Of a stretch of DNA of 64,000 nt, positions 19,701 to 31,589 are shown piece after piece (position 1 is the first letter of the stretch; each line of letters begins with the position of its first letter). A program made the translations under genes and the position numbers. Source of the DNA: Lenzites betulinus (taxonomy: Eukaryota > Basidiomycota > Agaricomycetes > Polyporales > Polyporaceae). The notes beneath the pieces were generated by a model that worked only from the letters and a program-made list of their open reading frames with translations, was not told the origin of the DNA and ran no database searches. The stretch lies in contig JABYQU010000063.1 in assembly GCA_022264855.1 (NCBI GenBank), forward strand, positions 62,001 to 126,000, written 5' to 3'.

Positions 19701-21639
19701 GCCGTGCCCGCCACGGCCGCGACGCGCGCGCCGAGCGGCGCCGTGTCCGTCCCGCTCCCGCGCACGCCCAGCGAGAACATCCGGTCGAACACTATAGTAC
19801 ATGACCCCCAGCCCCAGAGCCCAGTCAGCCAGCGTCCGCGCACACACACGGGCAAGAGGGAGGAAGAGAAGGGACGCACGGGTCGCGACGAACGCCTTGG
19901 CGGTGGTCTGGCAGCTGAGGTGCGTGAGCGAGAGCGGCGGGCTGACGCCCTCGAACGTGCGCAGGTAGCGGAAGACCATGGAGGGCTGGCAGGGCCCGAA
20001 GCGGAACACGGCCTGGTACGCCTGCTTCCACTTCTCCTCGAGCAGGCGCGCGCAGTTCGCGGGGTCCGGACAGGACAGGCACTGTCGCCGCGCCGCCGCG
20101 CGTCGGGTTAACGTCAGCATGCCACGCGCCACGACGGAGGAGGGAGGGGGAGGGGGGACGCACGCATTGGTACTCCTTCGCGATCTGGACGAGGCCGAGC
20201 TTGAGGACGCGCTCGAGGAACCACGTGCGGCGCTTCTCGAGCTTGAGGAGCGTCGCGGGGCTGAGCGTGCCGAGCTCGTCCTCGGACCAGCCGCCGGGGT
20301 TGTCGAGCACGAAGCGGCTCGCCTCGCGGTAGAGCTCGTCCTCGTCGAAGAGCTCCGCGATGCGCATCGCCTTGAGCGGCCGGCCGGCCGCGTGCGTGAG
20401 CAGGAAGGTGAGGCACTCGGTTTGGAGCGCGGGAACGTGCAGCTTGTGCGCGATGTTCATGAGCCCTTCGACGTTGTTCCAGGTGATGGTGCAAACGAGG
20501 CTGTGGGGTGCAATATGGTCAGATGAGGATGATACGTTACGTGGCGGATCTGGCAGCATTCTCATATATGCGCTCAGGACAAGGCGAGACATTGCACCGT
20601 GATTCTGTATGTTAGCTGAGGGATATATGCGGACATACCGCAATGAGGTGCACTCTGGGCAGATGTCCCGACGTCGAAACGCGCACTAATGTCTGTCATG
20701 AAACGGACAAGAGTAGACACGTACTGGGGGTAAATGTACTTCAAGAAGTCATGGAAAGTGCTAGCCTGCTGGGTGTTGAATGCATGCGCACGGCGAATTA
20801 AGCGCACAGCCGTACCTTCTCTTCCTTGAGGACTATGATCGCGTCCGGCGAGACCTCCTTCGCCCTCGTCAATCGTTTCGCCGCGCGCAACGCAGTCACC
20901 GGGCGAGGCTTTCCGTCCACGTCTGGCGCCTTCGCCTTGGTCGTGGGGCTAGCCGGCGTCGCGGTATTTGGCTTCTCGAGCTTGTTCAGACTGTCCTCCC
21001 TCGCTTTCGCCTTGTCCGCGGAGGACGGCTCGGCTTCGGCCTCGCTGAACTCGTCGGGGAGGATGTCGACGTCGAGCACGAGCTCGTCCGGGTCCATGTC
21101 CGGGTCCATGGGCGCGAAGGTGATCTCCGACTGCCTCTGTGCGCTCGGGTCCCCTCCGGGGACGGTGGGTGGCTGCGAGATGGTAATGATGGAGGACATG
21201 GACTGTGGACGCGACGTATCGCGCTCGGTCTCCGCCCAGCCGCCGCTGAGGGCAGCCTGGAAGAAGGCCGAGGCAAAGTAGAGCACCTCCTTGTGCGCCC
21301 TGGGTCACGCCCGTTCAGCCACAGCGCGGAGGTACGCGGTGCGCGGGGTACATACCAGAAGGTGGTGGACTCAACGACGATCTTGACGTTCCCGGGGAAC
21401 TTGTAGGCGCGGGTGAAGGTCTCCTCGATCTCGATGGGGTCCTCCATGTCGCCGTTGGTGCTGAGGGAGGAGGCCATGCCATCGGACTCGTACTCCTCGA
21501 AGTACCAGGGCGGGGAGCCGGCGGACCTGAAGATGCCCGCGGCGGCGGCGTGGGTCTCGGTGGGGGAGCTGAGGGAGGCGGAGTTGAGGTTGTTGGGGCC
21601 CCTGGAGTTGCGGGCGATGAGGATGTGCGGAGGGTTCAT
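19613..21639 (-). CDS. BTB/POZ domain protein
   Basis: Exons 21639-21356, 21299-20816, 20765-20725, 20500-20164, 20081-19880, 19791-19613; 508 aa. The BTB fold is split by a long disordered acidic insert. The visible pieces are FPGNVKIVVESTTFWAHKEVLYFASAFFQAAL, then the insert of about 130 residues, then STFHDFLKYIYPH, LVCTITWNNVEGLMNIAHKL and QTECLTFLL. A Cys-rich C-terminal region follows (CLSCPDPANC...). BTB proteins of this type in basidiomycetes are cytoplasmic or nuclear adaptors, sometimes for cullin-3 ligases; no partner domain is visible, so the role is unknown. The 224-nt intron 20724-20501 is longer than usual and could hide an alternative exon. Upstream lies a tRNA gene. Confidence 0.88.
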
Positions 21640-21750
21640 CGTCGTCGTCCTGGACGCCGTCCTCGACGCGGCGATCGACGAGTACGCCAGTCCGCGCACT
21701 TGGTTCCGTCTGCACACGGCTCTAGTGTTGCGAGAGACCGCTTGGACAGC

Positions 21751-21830
21751 GGCGCTATAGTGTAGTGGTTATCACTTGGGATTCTGATGATCAACTTCCC
21801 AAAACCCAGGTTCGAGCCCTGGTAGCGCCT
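21751..21830 (+). tRNA. trnQ-CUG: tRNA-Gln (anticodon CUG) with 8-nt intron
   Basis: Acceptor stem GGCGCTA/TAGCGCC, D-arm GTG...CAC, anticodon stem TGGGA/TCCCA, and T-arm CCAGG-TTCGAGC-CCTGG all pair. The anticodon loop reads TTCTGA before the insert, giving CTG at 21784-21786. An 8-nt intron (21788-21795) sits one base 3' of the anticodon, the canonical position for nuclear tRNA introns. No CCA is encoded, as expected in eukaryotes. The A and B box promoters are the internal D- and T-arm sequences. Confidence 0.92.
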
Positions 21831-22351
21831 TGCATACCTTTCACGATCTCGTTTTGTTCTCCGCGAGTCGGGTCAAGGCCGAAGAATGCACACCGTCCGC
21901 CATTCCCATCAAAATCACGCGCAAGACTTACAGACACCTCAACCTGTTCGAATTCAAATGGCGTACTATACCACCGTACCAGCGGCATGAGCGCTCATTG
22001 AGGTGCATTAGTCACATCCCCTCGATTCGATTGGACTGAAATGGACACTCATCGGGTATCTTCGCAGCAAGACAGAGCAAAAGTCGCACCCTGCGCCATT
22101 GCCGCTTCCTAACGGTCGTGTGGCTGGGGTACCGGCAAGCTTGCCAAACACGCTCGTTCATTGCGTTCCCACTTTCATTTGCGTTGGCTCCAAAGAATGG
22201 CCAGCTACATCGGGGAACGCAGTGACGTCGCAACACTTGCATACTGCATGATATAAACCGCGCTTTCAAGCACGGACATCCCCTCGTCTCCTGGTCAAAG
22301 CCACCCCTTCGATCCCCCAGGTCGCCCAGAGGCGCCACTAGCTAGCCAGAG
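21831..22351 (+). promoter_or_regulatory. Chitinase upstream region with TATA box and TGACGTC site
   Basis: 520 bp without a gene. A TATAAA at 22252-22257 lies about 95 nt before the chitinase ATG, a usual distance in basidiomycetes. A TGACGTC (CRE/ATF-like bZIP site) lies at 22223-22229, about 25 nt before the TATA box. Binding by any factor is inference. Confidence 0.6.
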
Positions 22352-24023
22352 ATGCAGCCCAAGTTCCCCTCCTCACTTCTCTGCCTCGCTCTCGCTTTCC
22401 TGGGGCTTCTCCCGGGGCTGGCAATTGCAGCACCGTCCCCTGCGCATGCATCTGGGCACGCTCACGCCGACGGCGGATCTGCGAACTCGACGGCTCCCGG
22501 CACCAATTGGAGCGCAACGTCTCCCGGCGCCGAGAATTCCACCGCGCGCGACAACAGTACGGCCCCTCCTGCGTACGGGTCCACGCCTGCCTTCGTAGTC
22601 TACACCGACATAGTCACCGGCGGGAGCGTCCTCCCGCCAGTGTCCGAGATCGAGGTTCGCCTCACCCTCCCTCGCATGCACCTCGCGCTGACCGCAGCCA
22701 CCACCGCAGGGATACACCGTCGTGTGCGTCTCTCGCAGCCCCGCCCGGGCCGTACCAATAGCTAAATTCGCTCCGGCAGCGTGCTCTCCTTCCTCCTCGC
22801 ATCCGGGGCCGCCGACCAAGCCGCCGCCTGGGCCGCCCTGAGCGCCCCCCAGAAAGCCGCGCTCAAGGCCGAGTACAACGCCGCGGGCGTGAGCGTGCTC
22901 GTCTCCGCGTTCGGCGCGACGGACGCGCCGACGAGCGGCGGCGCGGACCCCGTGGCGACCGCGAATGCGATGGCGCAGTGGGTGCTGGATAACCAGCTGG
23001 ACGGGATTGACGTTGACTATGAGGTTCGGCGCTGTTGCGGCGATGTGCTTTGTGGCAGACTGAGTGGACGGGTTGGCTGACGGACGGTTTTTTTGGTGAC
23101 AGGATTTGGACGCGATGAATGCGCGGGACGGTGGGGCGGAGGCGTGGCTCGTTGTCTTCACGCAGACTTTGCGCGAGAAGCTGCCCAAGGGGGACTATCT
23201 CCTGACACACGCCCGTGAGTAACCATGCGCATGCGATATCCCAGTACGCGGACTTACGAGCGCGACGGGACCGGGACGCAGCCGTCGCACCGTGGTTCTC
23301 GCCCGCCTTCGACACGACCGGCGCGTATCTCACCGTGCACGAGCAAGCTGGCGACCTGATCGACTGGGTGAGCACTCTCGGCGGCTGTCTTCTGGCTCTT
23401 GACACTCATTTGCTTCTGTTAGTATAACGTACAGGTATGGTACCCCACAACACCGCTTTCAACACCTCTAACCCACCCTCACCGCCCCACCACAGTTCTA
23501 TAACCGTACGCTCCCTCTCCCCCTCTCTCCCCCTCTTCTCCCCCACACCAACTAACCCCCCACCCCCACAGAGGGCCCCTCCACATACACAACCTGCACC
23601 ACCCTCCTCCGCACCGCCGGCGCCCCCTGGCCCGGCTCCGCGCTGCGCGAGATCGCGCACGCGGGCGTGCCGCTCGCGAAGCTCGTCATCGGGAAGTACG
23701 CCGCGCCGGGGGGCGGCGCGGACGGGTTCATGGACCCGGAGATGCTGGCGGGGTGTGTAGGGGAGGCGCGGAGGGAGCTTGGATGGGGTGAGTGTTTTGT
23801 TTGCTTTGCTTCTCTTTGTGGGTGGGTGAGGGTGCGCGAAGAGGGTGCTGATGCATTTGTGTTGTAGGTGCGGGGATCATGACGTGGGAGGTGAGTTGGC
23901 TTCTAGCTCTTGGGTTCGGTCGGTGGTAGCGGTACCGTGATTTTTGCTTATGACTGCACGTAGTATCCGGATGCGAACTCTACTTGGATCAAGGCTGCGC
24001 GTGGTACCGCGTTCCCGCTGTGA
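22352..24023 (+). CDS. Secreted GH18 chitinase-like protein with micro-exons
   Basis: Ten exons: 22352-22654, 22710-22723, 22780-23023, 23103-23214, 23282-23367, 23423-23434, 23496-23505, 23572-23787, 23868-23890, 23964-24023; 359 aa. An N-terminal signal peptide precedes an Asn/Ser/Thr-rich linker with N-glycosylation sequons. The GH18 barrel begins at FVVYTDIVTGG; the catalytic DxxDxDxE motif is DGIDVDYE. The family-typical YNVQFYNQGPSTYTTC and GAGIMTWEYPDANSTW segments follow. The enzyme should cleave beta-1,4-GlcNAc polymers outside the cell. Three exons are 14, 12 and 10 nt long; each is flanked by consensus splice sites and is needed to restore both frame and family sequence. A TATA box and a TGACGTC site lie upstream. 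Confidence 0.92.
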
Positions 24024-24268
24024 ATTGCAATTATTGCATGAAGCGACGCCCCGGACCTCACGCTTCAAGCTTTAGGACTTGTGCTTAATTTATGTTGGAT
24101 GAGAACTGTATACTACGAGCGCGGAATGCGGTCTGTTGAATGATGGGCCTCGCACAAGTAGACGTTGAATGTGTTCCGATTATCGTTAAATGTGGTATCA
24201 AAAGAGAAAGGCAGGGCGTAAAGAAAACAAACAGCGACGTACAGACGAGCAGCCAGCCCGCAGCCACT

Positions 24269-26779
24269 CTAATACATGATCTCATCCAATGTCATGTCCT
24301 CAGGCGCACCCGTCTCCGTCTCCTGCACACTCGCCAGCCGCGCCCCTGGCGCCGACGCCGACACAGAGCGCGTCGAAGGAGGAACGCCGAGCTCGCTGTC
24401 GGATAGCGCAGAGGGGACGCGCGCGACGCGCGTGATTGTCGTGCGCGGCTTCGCGTCCAGCGGGACCGCGACGGACTTGTACAGCCCGAGCTCGTGCCGG
24501 AGCTCGTCGTTGTCCGCGAGGACCGCGTCGCGATCGCGCGTCGACATGAGCAATTTCTGCACGCGCCCAGCAGCATTGTCAGCGACGACCCTAATTAGCA
24601 GGGACGGGGGAAAGGCGTACCTGCTTTGTGTCGTGCAGCTCGCGCCGGATGCGGTCGACGTACATGATGCGCTGCGCGGGGTTGTGGTGGCCCAGGATCT
24701 CGGCGTTGTGCTTGCTCAGGCGCTGCGCCTCGTCTTCCGCGAGCGCGTGGCGCACCACGAGCGCGTCCACTTCCACGAGGAGGTTGTTGTATGCCTCCTC
24801 GTACTTCTCCGCGTCCGCGAGGTCAGCGCTGAGCCTGCGAAGATGAAACGCGGGATACCATTAGTATTTCGCCGAAGATACATTTAATTGGAAGGAACGT
24901 ACTGGTCAACCTCGCTGCGGAGGAACTGCTCGGCCTGCTTCGCCTTCTGTACGGCGGTGCTCAGGCGCTGGCTCGCCTCCTTCTCGAGCTGCAGGCTCTG
25001 CTCCATGCGCGCGATCTCCGCGCGCGAGTCCGTCTTCACGAGCTCGAGCTCCTTCTTGGCGAGCTCGCCGTGTGTCCGGGCCTCTGCCAGCTCGGCCGTA
25101 TTCTCCGCAAGCAGGCGCTGCGCCTCCGCGCACTCGGCCTGGGCGCGCTGCATCGACTCGGAGAGCAGCGTGTGCGTGGCCTGCGCAGCGGAGAGCTCTG
25201 TTGAGCGTTGAGATAGCTGTGCACGGATGTCGTGGAGCTCTTTGGCGAGCACGGAGGTGTGGAAGAGGAGGGAATCTCGTTGTGCGCGGTCGAAGGTGGC
25301 CCAAGCTTCGATGTCAGCTTGGAGAGTGCGGCTTGCTTCGGCCGTGAGCGCAAGCTGCTCACGAGAGACGGCCGCCAGGCTACTTTCGATGTCCCCGAAG
25401 GAGTCGGGTACATAATAGTCGGCAGCGACGTCCGCATAAATTTCGCGATATGTCGTCGCATCCACACGAGCCTCGTGCAGTTGAGCAGACAGGAAAGCGT
25501 TGTCCTCTTTCACCTGGCGGATGAGGTTCGCCAGCTCGACAACCTGGCCTTCGCTGTTGGCAAGCTTCCTCTCAAGACGATTGCTGCGCAGCCGCAGCGC
25601 GTCGGTCTCCCGTTTGACTTCCTGGTGCGCAGACAAAGTCACAGTCGTTGAGGCCAGTCGACCGTACTCCGTGGCTACGCGAGCTAGCATGGTACGATGC
25701 TGTTCAAGCTGCTCAAGGAGCTCGGCTTCGGCATCCTCTGTGCGTGCCTCTAGATCTTCCAGTGCTTCCCTCGCGGCCTGTGCTTCCTGTTGTGCGTCCT
25801 GAAGCCTTGTCTCCAGCTCTTGAGTAGCCGTACGCGCCTCCTGCACCTTGTCGTCCGTCTTCGTCTTCACCTCCTGCCAACGCGCCTCAGTCGCTTCACG
25901 CTTCTTGCGCTCGGCAGCTAAAGACTTCTCCAGGTCCGCGATCTTACGGTCGCGCTCCCGCAGCTCGTCTTTCCGCCGCGCCTCCGCCGCCTGCAACGCT
26001 TTACGCGCCTCCCCCGAGTCGTTGTGCTTGGATGCGAGCTGCGCGCGCTCGTGCTCGCTCGCGCGAAGCTTCAGCCTTAGCTCCCGGAGCTCAGCTTGTT
26101 CGGTGGAGCTAGCCTTCTTGAGCTCCTGCACGCGCGCATCGAGCGCGTCGTTCTGCTTCTTGAGCTTGTCGGACCGCTCGGTCTGTTCTGCGGCCGTCCG
26201 TTGCGCACGGTTCAGCTCGAACTTGAGCCGCTCCTGTTCGAGGTGGTGCTGCACCGGGGTTGGAGGCTGGCTGATGACGGTGCGCAAGGTGGACTCACAG
26301 CTTTCTTCTCTTCGACGTGTATCCTCTCCAGATCCTCCAGCTTACGTTGTAGGGCTAGCAGACGATCACTCGCAGCGGATGGTTTTGGTACGGGTGGCTT
26401 GTTCTGTACATTGGCGGAATCCGCGTCGTACGCGCCGGGTCCTGAGTGAAATAGGAGGGTATTGCCGTCAGCGGGAATGTCGATGGTAGAGCCTGGGCCA
26501 TGCGCACCTGGAACGTCTGAAGGTTTGTCCTTGTCGAATCGGTTCGTCTTCTCAAGGAAAGCACCGCGCTTGTACGAGTCGTATTCGGGGTCTGCAATAT
26601 TCAGTAACAGTCCGTTGGAGATATGCGCTCATATGTGCTCACCTTGAGGGTTGTATGCGCCAGGTCCTGGTACCTCGGATGCTACATGACAGCCATGCAT
26701 AAGTTCGAGAATTCTCAATGGGTACGCTCGCAACTCACGAACCCTTAGCTGCGGGGAACCTTGCTCCTCTTGGAAACAT
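24269..26779 (-). CDS. Coiled-coil protein, HMMR-like (hyaluronan-mediated motility receptor family)
   Basis: Exons 26779-26743, 26681-26643, 26591-26299, 26248-24903, 24834-24621, 24556-24269; 738 aa. The N-terminus has proline/glycine repeats of the PGPGAY type (VPGPGAYNP, SGPGAYDAD) as in HMMR and sperm-tail PG-rich proteins. The central ~500 residues are a continuous charged coiled coil (LQRKLEDLERIHVEEKK onward). The C-terminal segment HNAEILGHHNPAQRIMYVDR with the following helix matches the conserved end of HMMR. Such proteins bind microtubules or spindle poles in animals; a microtubule or cytoskeletal scaffold role here is inference. The first two exons are short (37 and 39 nt). It is read in the same direction as the upstream ZZ-finger gene. 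Confidence 0.85.
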
Positions 26780-27186
26780 AGTGTCGTTGTTGCGGTCGTA
26801 TATGAATCGTTTCTGTGTGGCCTAGAGCGTATGCAGGTGGCGGAGATGATGTTCAACTCCAGGACGAGACGGTCGCGTAAATACGGCCACACAACGCGCT
26901 CGCCAATCGCGATACACGTGATCGTTCCCTGACCATACTCGGAAGCGCTTATTCCTCGTAATGTTTCCGACATGATCAAGACGACGTACTTGAAGACACT
27001 TGTTGAGCTGGGGGCAACGCTTGGCAAGGAGATTGGCCTGAGCCATGCCTAGAAACGGACACCAAGTTCTCACAAAGGAGGGACGGCCTCATCGCACAGG
27101 TAATAATATTACAGCTCACTACTAGTACTTGTTCCTTAACACAAGACGACTAAGGGTACTAAATAAAACGTTATAGTACACGGTCA
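26780..27186. promoter_or_regulatory. Promoter region of the HMMR-like gene
   Basis: 407 bp between the stop codon of the ZZ-finger gene (27187) and the ATG at 26779, both on the minus strand. Short ORFs here have no support. Confidence 0.5.
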
Positions 27187-30100
27187 TCATGTGTTCATGC
27201 TCCTTACACTCTCTGCTGCCTTTAATGCTCCTAGCCCCGAGAGCACCAGAGCCAAGATATCCTCCAGCTTCGCCAGACGAGTATTCACGTCCACCAGCTT
27301 GCCGTCCAACTTCGCCTCGATCAACGCCAGCCGGTCGTCGATGGAAGGCTGTTTGGGCGTCCTTCCCGTCTCCGGCGCGGCGACATACGTGAGTGTGTGC
27401 GACCAGTCGTGAACATGGATAAAGTCCGGGTTTGGGTGGCGCTGCCGGATCCACGGCTTCTCATGTTCCATGCGAGCGTTGCACTTGTCACAGACATACG
27501 CGAAAGCTGAATTATGGTCAACGCCAGGTGTCAGATATATATTTACAGTATCTCATGTATGGAACTTGCCTTCGCAGTCCAAACAGCACCAGTATGGCTG
27601 CTCCCGCTTGATAGTGCTCTGGCACTGTACGCACGATCGGCCCTCTTTCGAAGTGGGACTGTTGTCCCCGGAGCTGTAAGCGAGGGTCCTCTTCGCCGCG
27701 TGAAGTACCGAAAACAGATATAGGCGCATCTTGATCGAGCGTAGCTGGACGAGCGTGTGTTGTGGTTGCCGGGCGTGCGCTCCACTCAACACACACGCAT
27801 AACAGAACTCCGTGATACTTCCGATCTCCGTAGTGCAGTCAGCGCACAAAAAACGGCTCCCGGTGATAGGCATGGTGCCACACGCTCCGCAACGGGAGGA
27901 GCTAAACACGGGTGTCTTTATTAGCAGGAGCAGATGCTCATTCGTTGAAGTGGCTTACTGATGAACAATTTCACGCCTCTGCCGAAAGAAAGCAAGGGCA
28001 TTCCACGCGTGTAGATCGTCTGGATGGATTTTGTTTTGCAGCTCTCCGCGTTCGCGCTCTTCCTCGTCGTTGAGCCAGTACCTCTGGGCCTTCCGCTTGG
28101 TGACCAACTCGACAAATCGTTCGCGCAGCTGCCGGCGTTCGCGAAGCGCGTTCCAGTCGAGCCGGCGCGACCTGGCGTGCACGGTCTGAATGGCGGCGTT
28201 GATAGCGAGTTTCCACAGCGCGCGGTTGCGGTTGAGCTTGAACTCCTCGGCAGGGGGACAGGCGAAGAAGTACTCGACGGGGCGGCGCTTGAGCGTGAAC
28301 GTGCCCAGGGTGACGAGCTTGTCGGTTTGGGAGCCCGGCGGCGGCAGCGGCTCGTTGACCACCGGTTTAGTACGTGTCTTGGACCAGTAGCGTATTTGCA
28401 TGATAGACTCCGGCAGGCCCCACACGCCGCCCATGCCGCACATGTCGTCCTGCACCATCGCTTCGTAGTACCAGACGATTTTGTCGCCTTGTTGGAGCAT
28501 CTCGTAGTCTTTGATCCACGCAACGAAGTTGTCGGATATGGTGCCCCTGACGGTGAAGGGACCCCATGCGTCTTTGCCGTTGCCAGCGATTGTACCGTCT
28601 GGGTCGTGTCTGGTCATTTTGAAGCTGACCAAGCCGTCGTTGTTCGTGTTTTCGCCATACGTATAGGTTCCACCCCAGTGGCCGATGAGCGACGTCCCTT
28701 CAGCATCTGCAGGTGTAGCATCGCCTTCGTCGATAGCCTCGGGTTTCCAGCGTTCGCCGAGGACGTCTAGCTCCTCGACTTGGGGGCCATAACACAGCGG
28801 GACGTGCTCATAACTCACATCGAGGTCGATGAGAGAATCTTGGCGGCCCTTTCTGAACCCCGGCTCAGGGCGAGTCACCCGAGGCGAGTCCATCTCCGGA
28901 TCTCTCTCCCAATAAAAGCTCATTTTGACTTTGTCAAAGACATGAGCATACTAAGGAGAAGGGTCAGATTGTGTGAATCACTCTCTCTACACAAGCATGA
29001 GAAATGCGCACTAGACCGAAGGAAAAGTTCTCTAGCTGTTCAGTATGACTCAGGTTTTGAAACTTGAACATCGCTACCGAAAGTCTCAGTATTCGAATGA
29101 GCGCAATATGATGGGTAATAATCACCTCGCAAAGTGCCCACGCGATCTCCGATAGCTGCCCAAATCACTTGCAGCGAACCTCGGATGATGGATAGCTCTT
29201 CCGAGTGGAGCATGACTTTAGAACCTTGCTGGACGATATACAGCGTCCTTCTTAGGAGAAGGAACACAAGGGGGAGAACATACTGGCGTAGAGTCGCGTG
29301 TGAGTTAGACGGCCGAAATACATACAGTGTATGGACTCACCGTCTCTGGCCTCTCACTTCCGACGATGAGCGTAGTGAGCGTGGTCGGCTCATCTATCAT
29401 GTACTCGACCCGGCGCAGCCGCGTCCCGAGCTGGTTCTCGTGGTCCACAACGTAATCCTTGAACTTCGCGAACACGGTGTCCCAGTCCCAGTCGGCGCCA
29501 GACCAACCAGTACCCATGCTTAGGCCTGATAGAAGGTTCTCCACAAAGCAAAGCTGCGGAGACGCAAAGAAGGTGCCCAAGGTTTGCGAGTTTGCGAGAA
29601 GAACGGAGCGCGACGCGATCTGGATACTCGATAGGAGGGTACGGATGCGACGATAGTACCATTGCACCGTCATTTCGAAACCTGTCAGATGCTTAAGATA
29701 CGTTGCCAAGCGATACCTGTTCAAATACCATACCGAACATCCAGTACGCAACCCAGCGTGGAAGGCTATGATCTCTTTTCAGTACGCAACGGCTGTAGAT
29801 TCATTAGAATGGCATACCTCCATCCCACAGGCCGCGCCGAAGTGAATTCGTTGACTTCTGTGACAGTCACGAACGAAGACACATCGTTGTCGATAGCCTC
29901 TATCAGCGGCTGCACACGCGATACGGTGATATACTGCAGCGCCCATGTATCCTCATACGGGGTGGTACGGCGCGCGACTTCTGCAACTTGAGACATCCTT
30001 TGCGCGGCCTCCTTCGGGTCACCATCCTGGGTGATATCGCGAATCAGCGCTAAAGCTGCATGGGTTTCTTCCGCGAAGTGGTCGCGAATCGCCATGACGA

Positions 30101-31589
30101 GGTGTTTGGCCTTGACGCTCCCTTTCCATTGCTGCGCATTGAGTTAGTCAGAAAGCTGACGTCAACGAGATGTGTTCGACACTATACCATTTCTTTCCAG
30201 ATGTGGTAGAGGTCCTTTATGTACATACGGTAAGCATTGATTAATATCAATATATGCATGCCTAATGCTTACCTTGTCGACGATACGTTCGTGGGGACCG
30301 GACAACACCGCGTCGATTACACGGTCTGTCTCGTGACGGATAGTAACCCGGACTTCGTCCAGCTGCATGCGCATGGCTTCGAACTTTTGCTCGAAGAACC
30401 GGTTGTCCCTCATCACACTGTCGACATCCCTCTCGATTTCCTTTTGAAGGCTTTCGACGGTGAGGATATCTTCAGATTGTGTGGGTGCGATGAGGCTATC
30501 TTCCTTCGACGGACGCTGCTTCGCGAGGATCTGTGCGAGGAATGTGTGGTTCTTCAACGCGGCGTCCGTGCCCCCCGGCTTGCTCGATACAAATCGCGCG
30601 AGTTCGCGCTCCTCGGGGGAGCGCATGAGCTCGAAGACCATGTCCATGACTTTCTCCACGTTTTGGCTCATTGTCGATAGGGTCTCGTTCGTTTCGACAA
30701 TACCAATACTGGCGTGCATCTGGAGATCGAGCGAAAGCCCTGCCTTGTGGTCTACGAACTGCTGTGCGACCTGTGTGAACTTGGCCTTCCATTTGGTGCT
30801 CGTGAATATCTTGACTAACAGCGGAAAGGTTAGTACATTGTGAGCAAGAGGATGGTGGTACAGCGACGCACTAGTGAGATTCCGTTTATGGTAGCTATCG
30901 CAAACCTTCGCGCATGTCTTGATAGACTCAATCACAGCGTCCATGCGCTGCATAACGCGGTCCTCGATCGAGATACTACGCGGGTCCACAACCTTCGCCG
31001 TAGCCACACGCTTCAAACTTCGGCACTATTCAATAAACATGGCGAAACAGGGAGACTCATAACGCACAGCGTGAGGATCGACATCATGTCGCACATCGTC
31101 GCGTTCAGTGCAAGCACTTTGTCGTCGTTCTCCCGTCGAGTAAGTTCGAGGGTCAGCGCCGCCTTGAATAGTGACACCGCCACTATGCCAAGATCAGTAT
31201 CGGTCATGCGGAACAGCTACATAGATTCACCTTGTATGAATGGGTGTAGCTTTGCGACTTCGTCCAGGGCGGACATCAGCATCTTGCTGTTATCTACGAA
31301 GTTGAGGACGTCCTCTTTTACTAGCGAGAATGCCGACGCAGCGGCTTCACTCTGCGCAACGGATGCATAGTCTCCGCTTGTAATCGCCGAGACGTGATCC
31401 CCTGGAGGAAACCCGAGCAGATTTCGAAGGATATTGTGAGATATTGGGAGCTAGGGAGATAGAATATAACTCACCTAGACGATTCAGATGTCGCTCGGCC
31501 TGCGTGGCCTTGTATGTCGAACTAGTAGCGATCGCTTCATTTGTTTCCTTAAGCTTGTTGTCCAGCTCGGTGGCTTTTTGTTCCGTCAT
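27187..31589 (-). CDS. Large helical protein with GHWxG module and C-terminal ZZ-like zinc fingers
   Basis: Fourteen exons: 31589-31475, 31401-31231, 31182-31068, 31017-30872, 30814-30273, 30214-30188, 30131-29818, 29765-29734, 29681-29341, 29282-29126, 29073-29012, 28950-27959, 27901-27570, 27506-27187; 1221 aa, in phase throughout. N-terminal half: alpha-helical (KMLMSALDEVAKLHPFI, LTLELTRRENDDKVLALN, GPHERIVDKDLYHIWKEM, WKGSVKAKHLVMAIRDHF). Middle: LPRWVAYWMFGFEMTVQWYY and YVLPLVFLLLRRTLYIV. Then a beta-rich module starting LIGHWGGTYTYGEN and continuing AWGPFTVRGTISDNF. C-terminus: paired zinc fingers (CGACG...CADC...CYAC; CVQC...WCCLDC...YVCDKC) and a short final helix. This architecture recurs in Agaricomycete proteins of unknown function. 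The last intron (27569-27507) is GC-AG. No catalytic motif seen. Confidence 0.85.

Noticed and set aside
27681..27715. GTACTT...TTACAG intron-like segment in exon 13 of the ZZ-finger gene (minus strand)
   Set aside because: About 35 nt, shorter than any credible intron here, and the frame is open through it.
27955..28923. Separate gene starting at MSFYWERDPEM
   Set aside because: Upstream exons 29282-29126 and 29073-29012 splice in phase to YAHVFDKVKMSFYW, so this methionine is internal.
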